A stretch of 64,000 bases of DNA from Ptychodera flava (GCF_041260155.1 NC_091945.1:29552796-29616795); one strand, 5' to 3'; counted from the first letter of the stretch, positions 40,501 to 53,079 are shown. The notes: a model not told the origin generated them from the sequence alone. A program made the numbers and translations.

Positions 40501-43500
40501 GCATTCCAATTAATTCCAGTATCAACTGGAGACTTTCACCGAGACACGCTCTGTTAGCCAAGACCATGAGCCTCTCTACACAAATTCAGTGGACGGTCCG
40601 AGAAACGGCGTTGCACCAAGTCCATGGCAAATTGACGTAGAGCCAGACGAGTTATTTTCAAATCACACAAAATCCATCGAAGTTCCTCATACATCAACTG
40701 TACGTGTAAGTAAACATTAGGGATCATTCAAATACAAAGGATTATGGGAGTGAAAGTACACATCTCAATCATGATGGCGGACTCACAACGGTGAATGCGG
40801 ATAATTGCCCGACAGTGAATTTTCGCCTAGATTTAGCATATACCAGTCAAATGCAGTTACCAGTGTAAAGATTTGAACTTTTGAAAGTATTTTCGACCTA
40901 CCGGTGTAACTTTTTTAGTATGTATGTCTTTTTTTGTAAGTTTTGGACTCCCTGGCCTTCGATCGACTCTCCAAGCAACGCTCAAAATCAGGGCGAGAGA
41001 GGACTAAATCCGCAGCAAGCGAGGGGTAGTGAGAGAGTCTATACGTTTACGAATTTTTCAGCTGGCTGGTCAGCGTCTTGTCACTAGTCCATCAAGCTGA
41101 AGTCAAACGTACAGTGGCACAATTTTCGTTCCTTCCCCTTCGTTTCTTTTCGCTCTATCTCTAGTATCTCATTGTTTGCCAAAAGTCAAGTTCATTGTTT
41201 GTTTTTATCATATACAAGGAGAAAAAGATCTTCCTTTCGGCTGACTCAAACCGATATCAACTCATGTTACTTAGACATTTAAACTCATAACTTTGACAAT
41301 AGTTTCATTTTCTTAAATACGCAGGGTTGTCATATATGCCAGTCAACAGGATCTGTCATGTGTGCTTACTGCAATGGAACTGGCCAGGTAAGTGTTTGGC
41401 TGAATTCAACCTTGCAAGCAACTGTGAATTCACAAAAAACCACTCCTTTGTTCCATTCGTCGCTAAGTTTATGACGCAGATGAAAAGACGTACATTACAC
41501 GTACGGTTGAAAGGTGACCACTCATTCAGATGTACATTTCCGTGCATAGGATGATTCTATATAGCATGTCTATCAAATTCACTAGGTGTTATGTATCCTT
41601 TGTGGAGGCACTGGTATGTACACAGTTGGTTATACAGACACTGACGGGAGCTACAAGACTAGACTGCAGATGTGTTATAGCTGTGCAGCATCAGGACGGA
41701 AAATGTAAGTTTCAAAATTTTTTTCTTCAATTTTCGAAATCGTTCAACGACTACTGAGTAATACAGAAGTAATTAACATAATCACAGCAAGCCTATGGTC
41801 ATATCTTGAAAGTATGTATGTATGTATGTATGTATGTATGTATGTATGTATGTATGTATGTGTGTGTGTATGTACGTACGTACGTACGTACGTACGTATG
41901 TATGTATGTATGTACACTGTAAAAATAGCGGACGCTAGACGCGTCTTTACGCGTTCAAAATGTACATGTCGGTGTTCAAATTTGAACGGTTAGTGTTCAT
42001 ATTGTTAACACTAGTGTTCATATTATTAACAATGATGTTCTAAACCTGAACACGTTGTGTTAACAACTATCTCCTTCAAGTGTTCAAAAACTCAGCATCA
42101 CAGAAATTTTACAATACTGTGAAACAATTAACAATCTTTTGTGTTTTTTACTTTACAATGGCTATATTAACTTTACTACTGCCTCGCTGTCCGGATACGT
42201 AAACAGATTTCGGTGTAACGAATTTCACAATAAGTGAAAATATTTCCGGTCTACAATTGCTGAAAGCATGTTTTTTCTAAAAAAGAAGTATAAAAAATAA
42301 TTTTACACGTTTATTACGGGTTGAAATTTTGAAATTTTGAAAACAAAATCAAAAAACCACCATTAACGTTTTAATTTTAACATCGGCGTGCAAGAGGCGT
42401 TCTACTTCTTAACACTTGGTGTTCAAGTTTGGTGCCTTTTCTTATCCCATGATGCATCAAAACGGAAGTTGCGACATTTTTCTTGTAAGCGCACGCTGAA
42501 GTCGTGATAGTGCGAAAGTAAGACCAGAAAGGGTAAGTTTTCTCTCCAAAATATTAAAAGGTATTGGATTTTGAAGCATCTGTATTATTATCCTTCGAAA
42601 TTAATTGTATTGTACTTTGAAAAAGCTTAACTACGTGAAGAAACCTTTATTTCTTTCAGTGGCTGGTGGACCATACACTAGCTGTGAATACGCAGCAGTG
42701 TTTTGGGCCATGGGGTATCGATCGCACTTGGGTCAAGGGTCATCACTGGAGCGATGACCCTTGACCCGAGCGCGATCGATATGCCACATTACCGCTGCGT
42801 AATCACAGCTAACACATGTCTTTTAGTAACCACAATCGCATGTAAATTTAAAACTTTAGTTAAACATCGAAGAATATTGTTTTAGCATATGAGAGTTGGC
42901 TTTGCTTTTACTTTTCATCAGTTGATGACACGAAGAAGCCAATATTTTGTAACATTGACGAAAAGAGGCACTGTATACAAAAGTCACCCCTATTCCTTAA
43001 CCTGATAAGGCCAAATTGTCTTTCATTTGAAGTCTCATGTCGCCATATTATCTATTGTTGCATTATTTTCAGGATGTGAAATGTTGGATGAACGTGAAAT
43101 CGAAGAGTTATTACAGAAGCTATTGGTATAGAAATTGAAGAATATGAGTGTACAGATAGCTGTCTGGAAACAAGCTTGAGAACCTCAGTTCATCTCTGAT
43201 GTAGATTTGAACTTTCGAGGGTTAGTAACTGAATTGATAAGTTTCTGTATTTTTGTTCTGAATTTATCTGAGCTATGTCCAGAACGCTATGATTAACTAA
43301 ATGTTACTGGAGAATAAGCTTTCAAATACTTGTAGTCGCCCTTATCAGATGCAATGGTGGAATGAAGAATTAAAGCAGAAAGCCACAGAAAATTCACAGT
43401 GAAAAATGTACACTCTAAATTTCGGAATTTTCTGAAATTTCCTCTCTGAATTTTCTGTCGCTTTCTGCTTCAAATCTTCATTGCACCCTTGCATCTGATG

Positions 43501-46500
43501 AAGGAGACGTCACGTCTTTGAAGGCTTATGCCAGTAACATTTAGTTGATCATATCAAATCTTTGATTATTTTATATTTTAGATCAAGACGTCTTTTGTTC
43601 TCGGTTTGTTACTGATTTTAGCTTTGCTGTTAAGGACGTAGACCTTATATCATAGGTGAATGTGTGGCATCATCCTCAAATGTTTACATCCCAAGCGTTT
43701 TCTTCAAAACGGCCAGTACGATTCATTTAATATTTGGAGTACAGGTTTCCGGGGATTTTCCTAATCATATATCTACAAGTTATGATGAAATACACAAAAT
43801 TGTATTTTTGAGACATTAAAGACATTTCAGACATTTTTAAGACATAAGGAATTATCAAAATGTGATATATTCAAGTAAGCCAAATTTTTAGCTTTTTCAA
43901 ACAGATGTTTTCGTACGTTTTTGCAAGTATGAACATATAACGTAATCCACAATAAGTAAAACCTGTTTTGTCACTACTTTGTTCATATTGTTTGAAAACG
44001 ATCTACAGTGTTTATGGGGATTTTCTTTTGTTTATGTTTTGATAGGAAGGTGTTTATTAGCGTTGGTGTTTTCCTCTGACAAACTTTACAAAGTGGCCAT
44101 ATGGCCACTTTGTAAAGTTTTTCAGAGGAAAACACCAACGGTGTTTATGTGCCCAATTGACACTAAATAATTGTATTTTACTAAAGGAATTTTTATGTAT
44201 TTTAAATAAAATAATTTTACTGCATATAAGTGGTCTGTTTTGTTATTTCCAGGCTTGAACACCCCATGAACGCGCAAAATTAAAGGTGTTCAACAAGTGC
44301 ATATCATGTGTTCTAACCTTTAACACACTTATCGTTGAACGGCGTACATGCGTTCAAAAAGTGTTACAGCCCTTTGAACGCGTAAATGCGTTCAATTTTT
44401 TGAACGCATTTCTTGTGCAACGTATGTTCAGATATGGAACACATGGTGTTCAATATAATGTCTGATGAACACGAAGTGTTCAAAATCTGCACACGTGTGT
44501 TAAAAAATTGAACATTGGTTGAACACGTAGTGTTAAATTTCTGAACGTCTGGACGCGTTAAAAAAGTGTTACAAGTATAGGATAAAGCCCGAGTACGAGG
44601 GCTCTTCTGGTATATAAGTCCAACCCAACGATAAAATGTCGAGGCCGCAGGCCGAGACATTTTATCGTAGGTTGGACTTTATATACCAGAAGAGCCCGAG
44701 TACGAGGGTTTTATCCGACTTAAAAACTATCGCCCCTAACTGATATATTTTCGTTTTCAATGTGTTTACGTCAACCGTCCCCTTTGTCAATGTAACATGT
44801 TTAGGATATGAATTAAAACTTTTATTTGTGAAATAGCCTTCCAATGTAATGGAACATCCTATAAATGCCCTAGGGCACATTATATAAATGCCCAAGGGCA
44901 CAGCAGATTTTGTGTTGCAGCTGGTTTCCACTGTGTTACCAAATTTGAATAGTAAAACGTACCAGATGTCTACAGAATATGACATGTTCACTTTTGATTG
45001 GACAGTACTTTACTACGGCGCTGTCATTTGTTTCTGGAATTTGGTGACCAAGGCTTTATGAGTAAATAAAACACCCTGAATTGAGCACTCTGATTGGTCA
45101 ATCAACATTAGATAGTTTTTAAAAAGGCGTTTAATTGGTGTTCTATCCTTTAACACTTAACTTTACAGTGTATGTATGTATGTATGTATGTATGTATGTA
45201 TGTATGTATGTATGTATGTATGTATGTATGTATGTAGGAACGTAGGTAGGTAGGTAGGTAGGTAGGTAGGTAGGTAGGTATTTGTGTGTATGTGTGTATG
45301 CGTGTGTGTGTGTATATACAGTGTATATATGCATGTATGTGTTGATATATTTTAGTTTGCATGTGTGTATTGATATGTAAGGGACTGTACTGAATTTATT
45401 TCGAAGGGAGGCCAGAGGATTTTCTAATTTCCTTTTGACGTTGTTCCACGGCTCCTTTAGTAAATTTTGGAGAAAATATATGGTCTCCCTCACTTTTCAG
45501 GTCTTTTTCTATGGTCACCCAAATATATACAAGCATTATTACACACAAAGTTATGACAATGCAAGTTTATAGTGTCATTTAATCAATGATATAACAACAC
45601 ATTTAAGAGTTACGATTCAGTTGCCATAAAAAGCATGTTTTGCAGAGACTACAAGTGGCACACTTATGGGAAGGCTGGTAACGAACAAATCAGGTTGTAA
45701 ATTTCTGAAGAAAATATAATTATTAAACATGAATACTTCTTTTGTAATGTCCACTATAAATGGTCAATTTTGTAGCCCTTTTCTTGATTATTTTGACGAT
45801 TATTTTGTCCCAGATGTTAGTATATCAATGGTCTATATCAAATACTTTGGTTGTAAATGTTGCCAAGTTATTTTTAACATCACATACTAGTGGCAAGTAC
45901 TCAGAGGAAGAAATAATATACTAATAAATATACAAAGCATGGTGTGTTCACTGACTAGACAAGTCGTCTCACTTTTTCAGAAGTACTCTTCCATAGGTGG
46001 AAATGAATTTAAAAAGTTGGCAAACGCTTGGTTATGGAAGGTACAAGATTTTAAGGTTGAGGGACTACCCAATACCAAGAATATTGTCATTTTCTAGAAA
46101 TCACATATGTTCTAGCTTGTAAGATGGGTGTTGCAAATATACTTTTGAGATAATTTTAATAGATTCAATCATCTATTACCCCATGATTTTGAGCTCCGCA
46201 CATGACTTTTAATTGCAAATTTGACCTGTTCAAAGAAAACAATAGCCACTCTTTAGTCCTTCAGTACCACATTTTTCTGGCCATTGTTTTCATCCTCATC
46301 CCTCCAGCTGCAACAAATGTGATCTCTAGCAAAATGACTATATTCTTGGGATTGTGTAGTCCCCTTTTAACTTTTGGTGTTTGTTCAATGTTTTATTTTC
46401 CGTGTATCAACGATTTTTCGTCTTCTATCCCAAACTAGAACACCCAGTGCAGTATTTAGCAACATACTTGTACATACATACGTAAATGACCATTGTTATT

Positions 46501-49473
46501 GTTGACAAACGAATTCTAGTCGGACTTGATTCGCGATCTCATTTCAACAATAACAACACTGACTCTTCACCGTATGGTCTGTGTTGACAGGCTAAATACT
46601 GGACATTTCATGACGCTTCAGGGAGGAGAACAAGATACTGCAGTAGATGCATAAAACAAACCACTGTAAATATTACGAAATTTTGCTACTAAAGGTGTTT
46701 AAATACATGTGTGGAGTTTATCTATACACTAGTGGAGTTTATCTGTCACCTAGGTAGCTACTATGTTCTCTTTTTTATAGATCAGGACTTCTGAGCAAAT
46801 ATTGAATTGATGTGGTTTTGTCCTTAGTCCCCCTAAAAACATGATATTTGTGTCTGGTCCCCCTATTTTTTCTTGGGGAAAATTGGTGGTCCCCTGAAAT
46901 CCTCCTCGACCCCTGGAAGTAAATTCTGAACACTCCCTAAGTAATTAAAAATACAATCAGGTATACGTGTACGTTTGTGTGAATGCGTGTGAGTATTTAT
47001 GTATATAGAGCTCTGAAAATCTAATCAAATTTTACTGCAGAGTATATTCCTGTCGCTGATTAGTTGATTATTTTGTGTAAGCAATAGCTGTTGATAATTT
47101 TTGTCATATTGTCCCATGTCCAACAGCTGTCTCTCCTGTGGCGGAAGTGGTAAGATAACGTGTGGTACATGCGAAGGGAGGCGTCGATTACGTTGGTATA
47201 TAAGACTGACGGCACAATTGTAAGTCTTCGCATAGGCTTAAGTAACTTCCCAACTTCCCAAATTGTTGCAACAGGGGAAATAATGTTCTTGACGAGGACA
47301 CAAAATACGATTCAAAGATGTTCATAGTTAGGATTTGTTTTTATTATCTATATCAATCAACCACTTATTATTTATCATTCCACCAAGTCACTTTTCGATG
47401 CAGAGAAAGCCTTTTGGATGATGGCAGTATCTTCAATAACCATTTTAAAATAGTTCAGCAGATTGTAGTTATCCATGTGAATAAATGCACATTCTAAGAC
47501 AGTATATTGACCGTTCACCATACACAACATTCCGCAAAGCAAATCTTGAACAATAGTAATGGCTTATGTAATTGTAAAGTGGTATGGAAAAAAACTTATA
47601 ATGCCACGACTTCAAGTCCTTGTTGATTAATCAAGATGGAGAAAGCTTACATTTTTTTATGTTACAGTGAAAATGAACTGTCTGACTACATCCTGCAGAA
47701 GACGGACTTACCCGACGAATGTATAAGGGACGTTGGGGGCGTCACAGTCTTTGAACAGACCTTGCCCTTTGTGAGTATGAGACACTGCACCGCTGTCTTT
47801 AAAACGAAGTTTGGCATTTCTTATCATGGTGCGGTATAAAATTGTAAACCGGCGTAGGTCCAACTTGTGTGTAGACTGAGACCAAAAGATCATGCATGGA
47901 CAAAGACGCACGAAGTAAAACGACTAAACTATCGGCACTATTTCGTCTTTGTAACAGAAATGAAGCAAGGGAACCTGAATTCTGACATGTCATTAGTATC
48001 AAATGAAAGTCGGAACGCCAATTATTATTTTTTTTTTAAATCTCATAACTACGAGTATGGTAACAAGTTTGACATAATGTTGGTCTTTGTAATGCATTAT
48101 GAGCGTAAAAAAATAGATGGACAAATATCGATGATTTTCTTGTTAACTTGTTCTTTTGCAAGACTGCAGTCACGTGTCTTTCAAACTCAGAATACATTGC
48201 GTTGTTGTCGTTGTGTGTGTAGGGTGGGGTGGGGGTTAAAATTGCCCTATAATTAAGATGACATTAAGTCATCATGTCACTTTATTGTTTTGCAAGGTGT
48301 GGCCTATTTCATGTCACCCTGAGACTGAGATTAATGAGAACTCACTTCGCATCTTCAACCATCACCAAAACTCCTGGCAGGATAGACGGAAGTTACAACA
48401 GGTAAAATATGGAGCTGTACAAGTTTTGCTTACTCCTTGTATTCGAGATCGCCTTGATTAAGGGAGCCTTAATTTGTACGGAGAGGGGGTCGGACGAATA
48501 AGCTCAGGCTGAATTTAAGCTGTCCTGCTAACTGTCACGATGGTGAAGCTTCAGGACATCAGATATTACATTTTACGACATTCTTATTGTTAAATTGTCG
48601 GACAGGATCTGCAATGACGTAGAGATGCAGGAGTTGCCTATAGTACTTTTACCGTTTCAATGATGCAGTGCGCGCTAGGGTATACAAAGCGTACGTTACT
48701 CGTTGTCCCCCTTTTAGCCATAGGGTAAACACAGGGTATGTTACTCATAGAACATCTATGGCAGGTTACATCCTGACCAATATGTTCGTTGCCGATGGAT
48801 ACAAAATACACGAGACAATTTTGGCATGGCACATTTGTGTCAGTTTTGTACAACAAACCGTCGCACAACACAAAATTAGTATGTATAAGTTGTTTTGAGT
48901 GTGTACACAATGTTTGATACAGCCACGGCGATGCATTGTGGGTAATCGGAAAGATCTATTCAGGAACTAAGCTTGAATTTGACAGATTTCGTCTAACTTT
49001 GACTTCGAGGTCTCGGAGTTGAGGGGTACGAAGGGAACTTACAAGTAATACATCAAATAACTGTAGTTAAGTTGATAAATAGTAGATTCACCATTGGTCT
49101 ACAGTTCACCGATTCTTAGATCGTGGGCCATGAACTCAAATACGGGATAGGGGAGGAAGGAGGAACCCCTGAAAGTAAGCTAAAAGAAATACAACCCCGG
49201 GCTCTTCCGCCCTCTTGATGATTACTGAAAGTCCCTCCTACGTTGTTCTACAATATCTGTGCCAAGTGTCTCGTAGATCAATATTTGATAACATGGTGTC
49301 GTTTTCTTTTTCCTTGACTGTTGCAGAGACAACGTCTACGAGCTGTCCCTGTAAACGAAGCTAACTACACTTGGAAGGACGTGTCTACAAAATTCTGGGT
49401 ATACGGCAACGAAAGAAAAGTCTACTCGCCGGACTATCCTCACCAATGCTGCTGTGGTTGTACTGTATTGTAA
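37517..49473 (+). CDS. ssuh2: SSUH2-like cysteine-rich protein
   Basis: Ten exons in perfect phase: 37517-37544, 38211-38520, 39848-39983, 40520-40705, 41325-41387, 41586-41704, 47127-47219, 47668-47770, 48297-48401, 49327-49473. They give 429 residues. The start is MSYPPPSRL. An acidic, low-complexity N terminus is followed by the conserved helix (EAMLEFVKAHCCYGSRPAKQ) and YQLETFTETRS. DnaJ-type zinc-finger-like CxxC repeats start at about residue 222: CHICQSTGSVMCAYCNGTG, CILCGGTG, CYSCAASG, CLSCGGSGKITCGTCEG. Then come a beta-rich domain and a C terminus ending CCCGCTVL. The vertebrate homologue SSUH2 (ssu-2 in worms) has the same layout and is linked to tooth/dentin biology; its biochemical role is not settled. 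No damage was seen. The intron after exon six is 5.4 kb and filled with transposons. Confidence 0.93.
38785..39540. repeat. Dispersed repeat carrying AGGTCAAAGGTCA motifs, copy 2
   Basis: It matches 26.86-27.26 kb in block order. GGGTCAAAGGTCA is at 38915-38927, a perfect AGGTCAAAGGTCA at 39058-39070, and AGATCAAAGGTCA plus a further AGGTCA at 39369-39391. The last 85 bases (tttcgctcatttagttttt, cagtcatcacagtcaaaat) recur at 51930-52010. It lies in an SSUH2 intron. Confidence 0.7.
41812..41913. repeat. (TATG)n/(TACG)n microsatellite, left part
   Basis: TATG units turn into TACG and back. The array ends where the CACTGTAAA element begins and resumes at 45171 on the other side of it. Confidence 0.95.
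42680..42810. mobile_element. Foldback element nested in the CACTGTAAA element
   Basis: The arms run from 'agctgtgaatacgcagcag' to 'gggtcaagggtcatc' and back from 'gatgacccttgaccc' to 'gctgcgtaatcacagct', about 58-65 bp each with an 8-base loop and a few mismatches. Confidence 0.8.
44061..44140. mobile_element. Loopless 80 bp palindrome with 8 bp flanking direct repeat
   Basis: 44061-44100 (cgttggtgttttcctctgac ending in tggccat) is nearly an exact reverse complement of 44101-44140, with no spacer. GTGTTTAT occurs just outside both ends (44050 region and 44141-44148), consistent with an 8 bp target duplication. Nested in the CACTGTAAA element. Confidence 0.8.
44578..44717. mobile_element. 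Foldback element with gcccgagtacgaggg arms
   Basis: The arms 'ggataaagcccgagtacgag' ... 'gataaaatgtcgaggcc' and their inverted copy ending 'cgagggttttatcc' are about 65 bp each. The centre is 'gcaggcc'. Nested in the CACTGTAAA element. Confidence 0.8.
45171..45280. repeat. (TATG)n then (TAGG)n microsatellite, right part
   Basis: TATG units to about 45236, then TAGG units to 45280. This is the right-hand continuation of the array at 41812-41913. Confidence 0.95.
45281..47126 (+). other. SSUH2 intron, nothing firm
   Basis: It is mostly unique AT-rich sequence. A 75-base block at 46591-46665, between an AG and a GTAAAT donor, is open in the zero phase and reads DASGRRTRYCSRC. Its phase does not fit between the neighbouring exons, so it was not added to the gene. 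Confidence 0.4.
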
Positions 49474-49849
49474 CCAGGTTATGACACAGATGAAAGTGCT
49501 ATCACGATGCAGCGGAGGGGGGCGTGGATACGCGCATGGCGTGGGAGGAGCAGAGCTCTACCTCAATTATCGTGCACACCTTTGCACTAGCTTGATCTGT
49601 AATTTTGTACAAGTTTGAATTCAACCCAAAGCTGGTTTTAATTACACGGAATACAGATTGCTAACAACTAAAGCAAATAATCATACTACTTTAACCCAGG
49701 CAAGTTTATTAAAATTGCAACTCTAAGGGAAACAGGTTTCCATTTCTTTAATTTTTTGAAGTAGGACTGTGTAAGTTTTTTTTTCAGTTATCAAAAATAG
49801 TTTTAATACATGCCTTGTAACATCTGAGAAAAAATTGTTTTACATTACA

Positions 49850-50808
49850 GAAGCCAATAAAATATTGCACATTCATAATACATTATCATTATCATGTGTC
49901 ATGCCTGGGTCTCGGTGGATATAGGACTGTAAATTCCCCACTTCTTATTATGTGCAGACATTTTCTCTTTTCTAAAGGCAATGTGAAACTCAGTTTCTTG
50001 TACAGAGTTAACAAATCTTTTGTATGCTATAAAGCTTGGTAGTTTTTTTTTACTAAGACAGATATAAATGTACCTTTTACCAATAAGAAGTAGGAAATTT
50101 ACAATAACAGAAAGTTTGGGATCACCTAGTATGATCTGCCATAGTGTTGGTCTTTTTCTCAATTTTAAGTTTTGTCCCCATATTATAAAAATTGACTCCC
50201 AAAATAATTGCACGTGTTGACAGTCATGTAAAATATTTCCTTGTTGTTTTTGCAGAAAGAACATAGAGCACTATCAACCGTTGGAAGATTCATTTTACTC
50301 AGTGTAGCATTTGTATATAGGATATTGTGTAATATTTTAAACTGAAACTCTCTCAATTTATAGTCTATAGTTATTTTTAATGGAAGTTGATAAATTTGGT
50401 TCCAGTTGTCCATATTGATTTTAAATTCATGTTCAAAGTACAGTTCTGATTTTGGTTGTATGTATTTGATGTGTGATTACTTTTGTATTACACAGTTCCA
50501 CACTAATTGACCTGTTATTTTCCAATACAATGTTTACTTCATCGTCATCATCAGCTGTACTTTGCTGATTTACTTGTATGTTGGCTGGGATAACACTTTT
50601 TAGTCCAAACCATTTCAATATATATATGGATGATTGAGGGATACCTTTACTAAGTACAGAATCCAAGTCCAGCTTTTGACCATTTTCATTGTACAGTTGT
50701 TCTAAATATAGAATTCCTGCTTCCACAAATTCCTGGACTGTGTAGCTTTTAGTACCTGCGGGCGAAGTCCACGACAAAGGCTTGCTTTTTGTCATGTCAG
50801 TTACGTCC
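49850..50808 (-). pseudogene. LINE (L1/Tx1-like) ORF2 C-terminal remnant
   Basis: Minus-strand pieces read FVEAGILYLEQLYNENGQ (about 50700), then after a frame break WNQIYQLPLKITIDYKLREF, FKILHNILYTNATLSKM and CSFCKNNKE (50240-50410), then a further frame with HDCQHVQLFW (49900-50240). This matches the C-terminal part of L1-type ORF2 after the RT domain. It ends near 49850 without a clear poly(A) tail. At least two frame breaks are present, and a MITE is inserted at the TTAA at 50809. The RT domain itself was not found beyond the MITE. Confidence 0.75.
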
Positions 50809-50812
50809 TTAA

Positions 50813-51728
50813 AGAGGCACTCCCACTTGGTAACATTTTTAAAACACATTTTCTTAATGCCAACGGTCGATATTTGACATGGCGACTGCGCGCGGATCGC
50901 GAGATATCGATAAAAACATGTCCTCAATAAAGTTAAAGTTTGAATTCCGGTGGCCCACCTGAATTCAGCTTCCGAACATAGAACGTTCGGCACTGGGGCC
51001 ATTGTCAACTAAGCTATGGAGTACGAGTCTATGCTGACGCTGCTGTACGCCACAGCAGTACCACTCGCGTCGGTGAGCGGTCATGTCCCATGGGAGAAAG
51101 CCGAGTCCTACTGACTCGGCAAAAAAACGAAAAACAAAGTTTGCTGATTCCACCAGAATTCGCATAGGTGACTAGCACAGATAGGTGCGGTTGGTACATA
51201 GTATGCATAGTGGCCGCCGCGTGGTATGCGCGCATACCACACGCGGCGGCCGCTATGTATCGAACCACGCGTAACTGTGTGGCAGACGACAAAATGTAGT
51301 CATCAGAGGCAACTAATATTTTACACGTAAAAACTGATATCTATGTGGTTTGTTTAAAAATTTAATACAACTGATTGAGAATAATGAAAACGACAAAAAC
51401 TAAGGAGAAGTCTTAAAAAAGAATTACCAGAGGTAAAGGCATTGATAATGATGTATATAAAGTCTTCGCAGTATGAGGTAAATTATTTGCGTCATTCGAA
51501 CGTTTTTGGACTCCTTAGAATATCGTCAATCAGCACAACAACACACTTTCGGGGGATTTCGGGTCATAACCAGAAACGATCGTAAAACTTCGGGATGTGA
51601 AAAATACGCTCGGGAAATGACATGTTTTTATCGATATCTCGCGATCTGCGCGGAGTCGCCACGTCAAATATCGACCGTTTGCATTAAAAAAATGTGTTTT
51701 AAAAATGTTACCAAGTGGGAGTGCCTCT
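50813..51728. mobile_element. TTAA-flanked MITE with about 113 bp terminal inverted repeats
   Basis: The left end is agaggcactcccacttggta (50813 onward) and the right end its inverse, ending accaagtgggagtgcctct at 51728. TTAA stands directly outside both (50809-50812, 51729-51732). The arms match for about 113 bases with a few changes. A second palindrome, 51189-51266, lies in the middle. There is no transposase. A TTAA target is the piggyBac signature, although these ends lack the usual CCC start. Confidence 0.88.
51189..51266. repeat. GC-rich palindrome at the MITE centre
   Basis: 'tggccgccgcgtggtatgcg' is followed by its inverted copy 'cgcataccacacgcggcggc'. It is probably a hairpin or a foldback nested within the MITE. 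Confidence 0.8.
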
Positions 51729-51929
51729 TTAATCTATGCGCAGAGTTTCCCCGATCACTTTCTTTTAAAGTTGGTATACGAGGACACGAGTCAATGTTAG
51801 ACATACAGTCTTATGTAAGTTTGTTCCATGAAATTGCCCCCATGTGGCCAGTTGTTTTAATTTCCTATATCTTATTTGGAACAATTTATTTACAATTTAA
51901 TCTCAACACCCGCTCATGTAGTTCGGGTT

Positions 51930-52010
51930 TCGCTCATTTAGTTTTTGCTGAGTCATCACAGTCAAAATTTGATTACTTAGAGGACGAAAATAAAAATACA
52001 GCAAATCTAT
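51930..52010. repeat. Fragment of the repeat also found at 39455-39540
   Basis: 'tttcgctcatttagttttt' and 'tcatcacagtcaaaat' are shared with the end of the DR1-bearing repeat copy 2. Here the fragment leads straight into a microsatellite. Confidence 0.65.
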
Positions 52011-52013
52011 GTC

Positions 52014-52044
<31 letters not shown>

Positions 52045-52080
52045 TGTATGTATGTATGTATGTATGTATGTATGTATGTA

Positions 52081-52131
<51 letters not shown>

Positions 52132-52256
52132 ATGTATGTATGTATGTATGTATGTATGTATGTATGTATGTATGTATGTATGTATGTATGTATGTATGTA
52201 TGTATGTATGTATGTATGTATGTATGTATGTATGTATGTATGTATGTATGTATGGC
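52014..52256. repeat. (TATG)n microsatellite with a central (TCTG)n block
   Basis: TATG units are interrupted by about 13 TCTG units (52080-52132). The long MYVC frames are artefacts. It follows the repeat fragment without a gap. Confidence 0.98.
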
Positions 52257-53079
52257 TTGAACTTGTCCATGAGTACCTATTATATATCCTTCCTACTACC
52301 TGTGCACTTTTTCGAAGAAAGTCAATCCATATTTAGTGTCCAGCCCAATCCCCTCCACTAATATATTACTTCCGATCACAAACGTGGGGGACGATTGCCC
52401 GGAAGCCATGTTTACCTTATGAGTTGTTTTTGAGAATCCGGGCGCTGACCTTCCGCGTTGATGATCGGAAGAAAAATCTACAGAAGGGTGATTAGGTGGT
52501 CAACTTACACATATGGATTGTTAGGCTATAGACACAGTACACAACTCTTTCATCCACTTAGCCGACCTGCGCGTAGGGCTTCGAATTCGGTATATCATAC
52601 ATTGTTGTCTTATAATATCGGTTTATTTCGGACGACACACTCGTCCATGTGTATTTCAGAATAGTGACATCGATTTGCTAGCATTAATTGATCATACAAC
52701 TTACAGCTTACAGCTGCTTATGGAAATACATTCCATACATATTAGTATCCGGTAAATTAAGATCGGAATCTACATATGCATGCAAGATCCGATTCTCGCG
52801 CTAATGCTTTTACAAAAGAAAACTACATGTTCTGGAGGGTATATTGTTTGTTTTTCCATCACTGTTATTGTTTGGTTTTCCATCGCTGTTTCACGGTTTA
52901 TCAATTTTTCCTGCATAGCATTTTGAAGTGGAATTAATTTAATTCCCTACTTTTATTTCAAATTTAGTGGTGAAGTGCGATTAAGTTCATATTATGAAAC
53001 GTCACTGTTTTGAAGGAATACCAGAATCATATCTCTAGATTAAAGAAAACAGCAAAACATTTACTTTGTCAGTAACAGA
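52257..53079. other. Intergenic; nothing recognised
   Basis: It contains short frames only. It borders the 3' end of the calmodulin-like gene. Confidence 0.5.

Larger units (their letters stand above)
41914..45170. mobile_element. 3.2 kb DNA-transposon-like element with CACTGTAAA ends
   Basis: The left end reads 'acactgtaaaaatag' and the right end reads 'ttaactttacagtgt', inverted, with a TATG microsatellite on both sides. Many GTGTTCAA/TTGAACAC copies crowd the two ends (41955-42080, 44250-44580, 45140). No transposase-like frame was found, so it would be non-autonomous. Target duplication cannot be judged because the flank is repetitive. Three foldback elements sit inside. It occupies the SSUH2 intron 41705-47126. 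Confidence 0.6.

Noticed and set aside
47867-48256. 129-codon plus-strand frame between SSUH2 exons
   Set aside because: It lies wholly within an intron whose flanking exons join in phase, and has no homology that I recognise.
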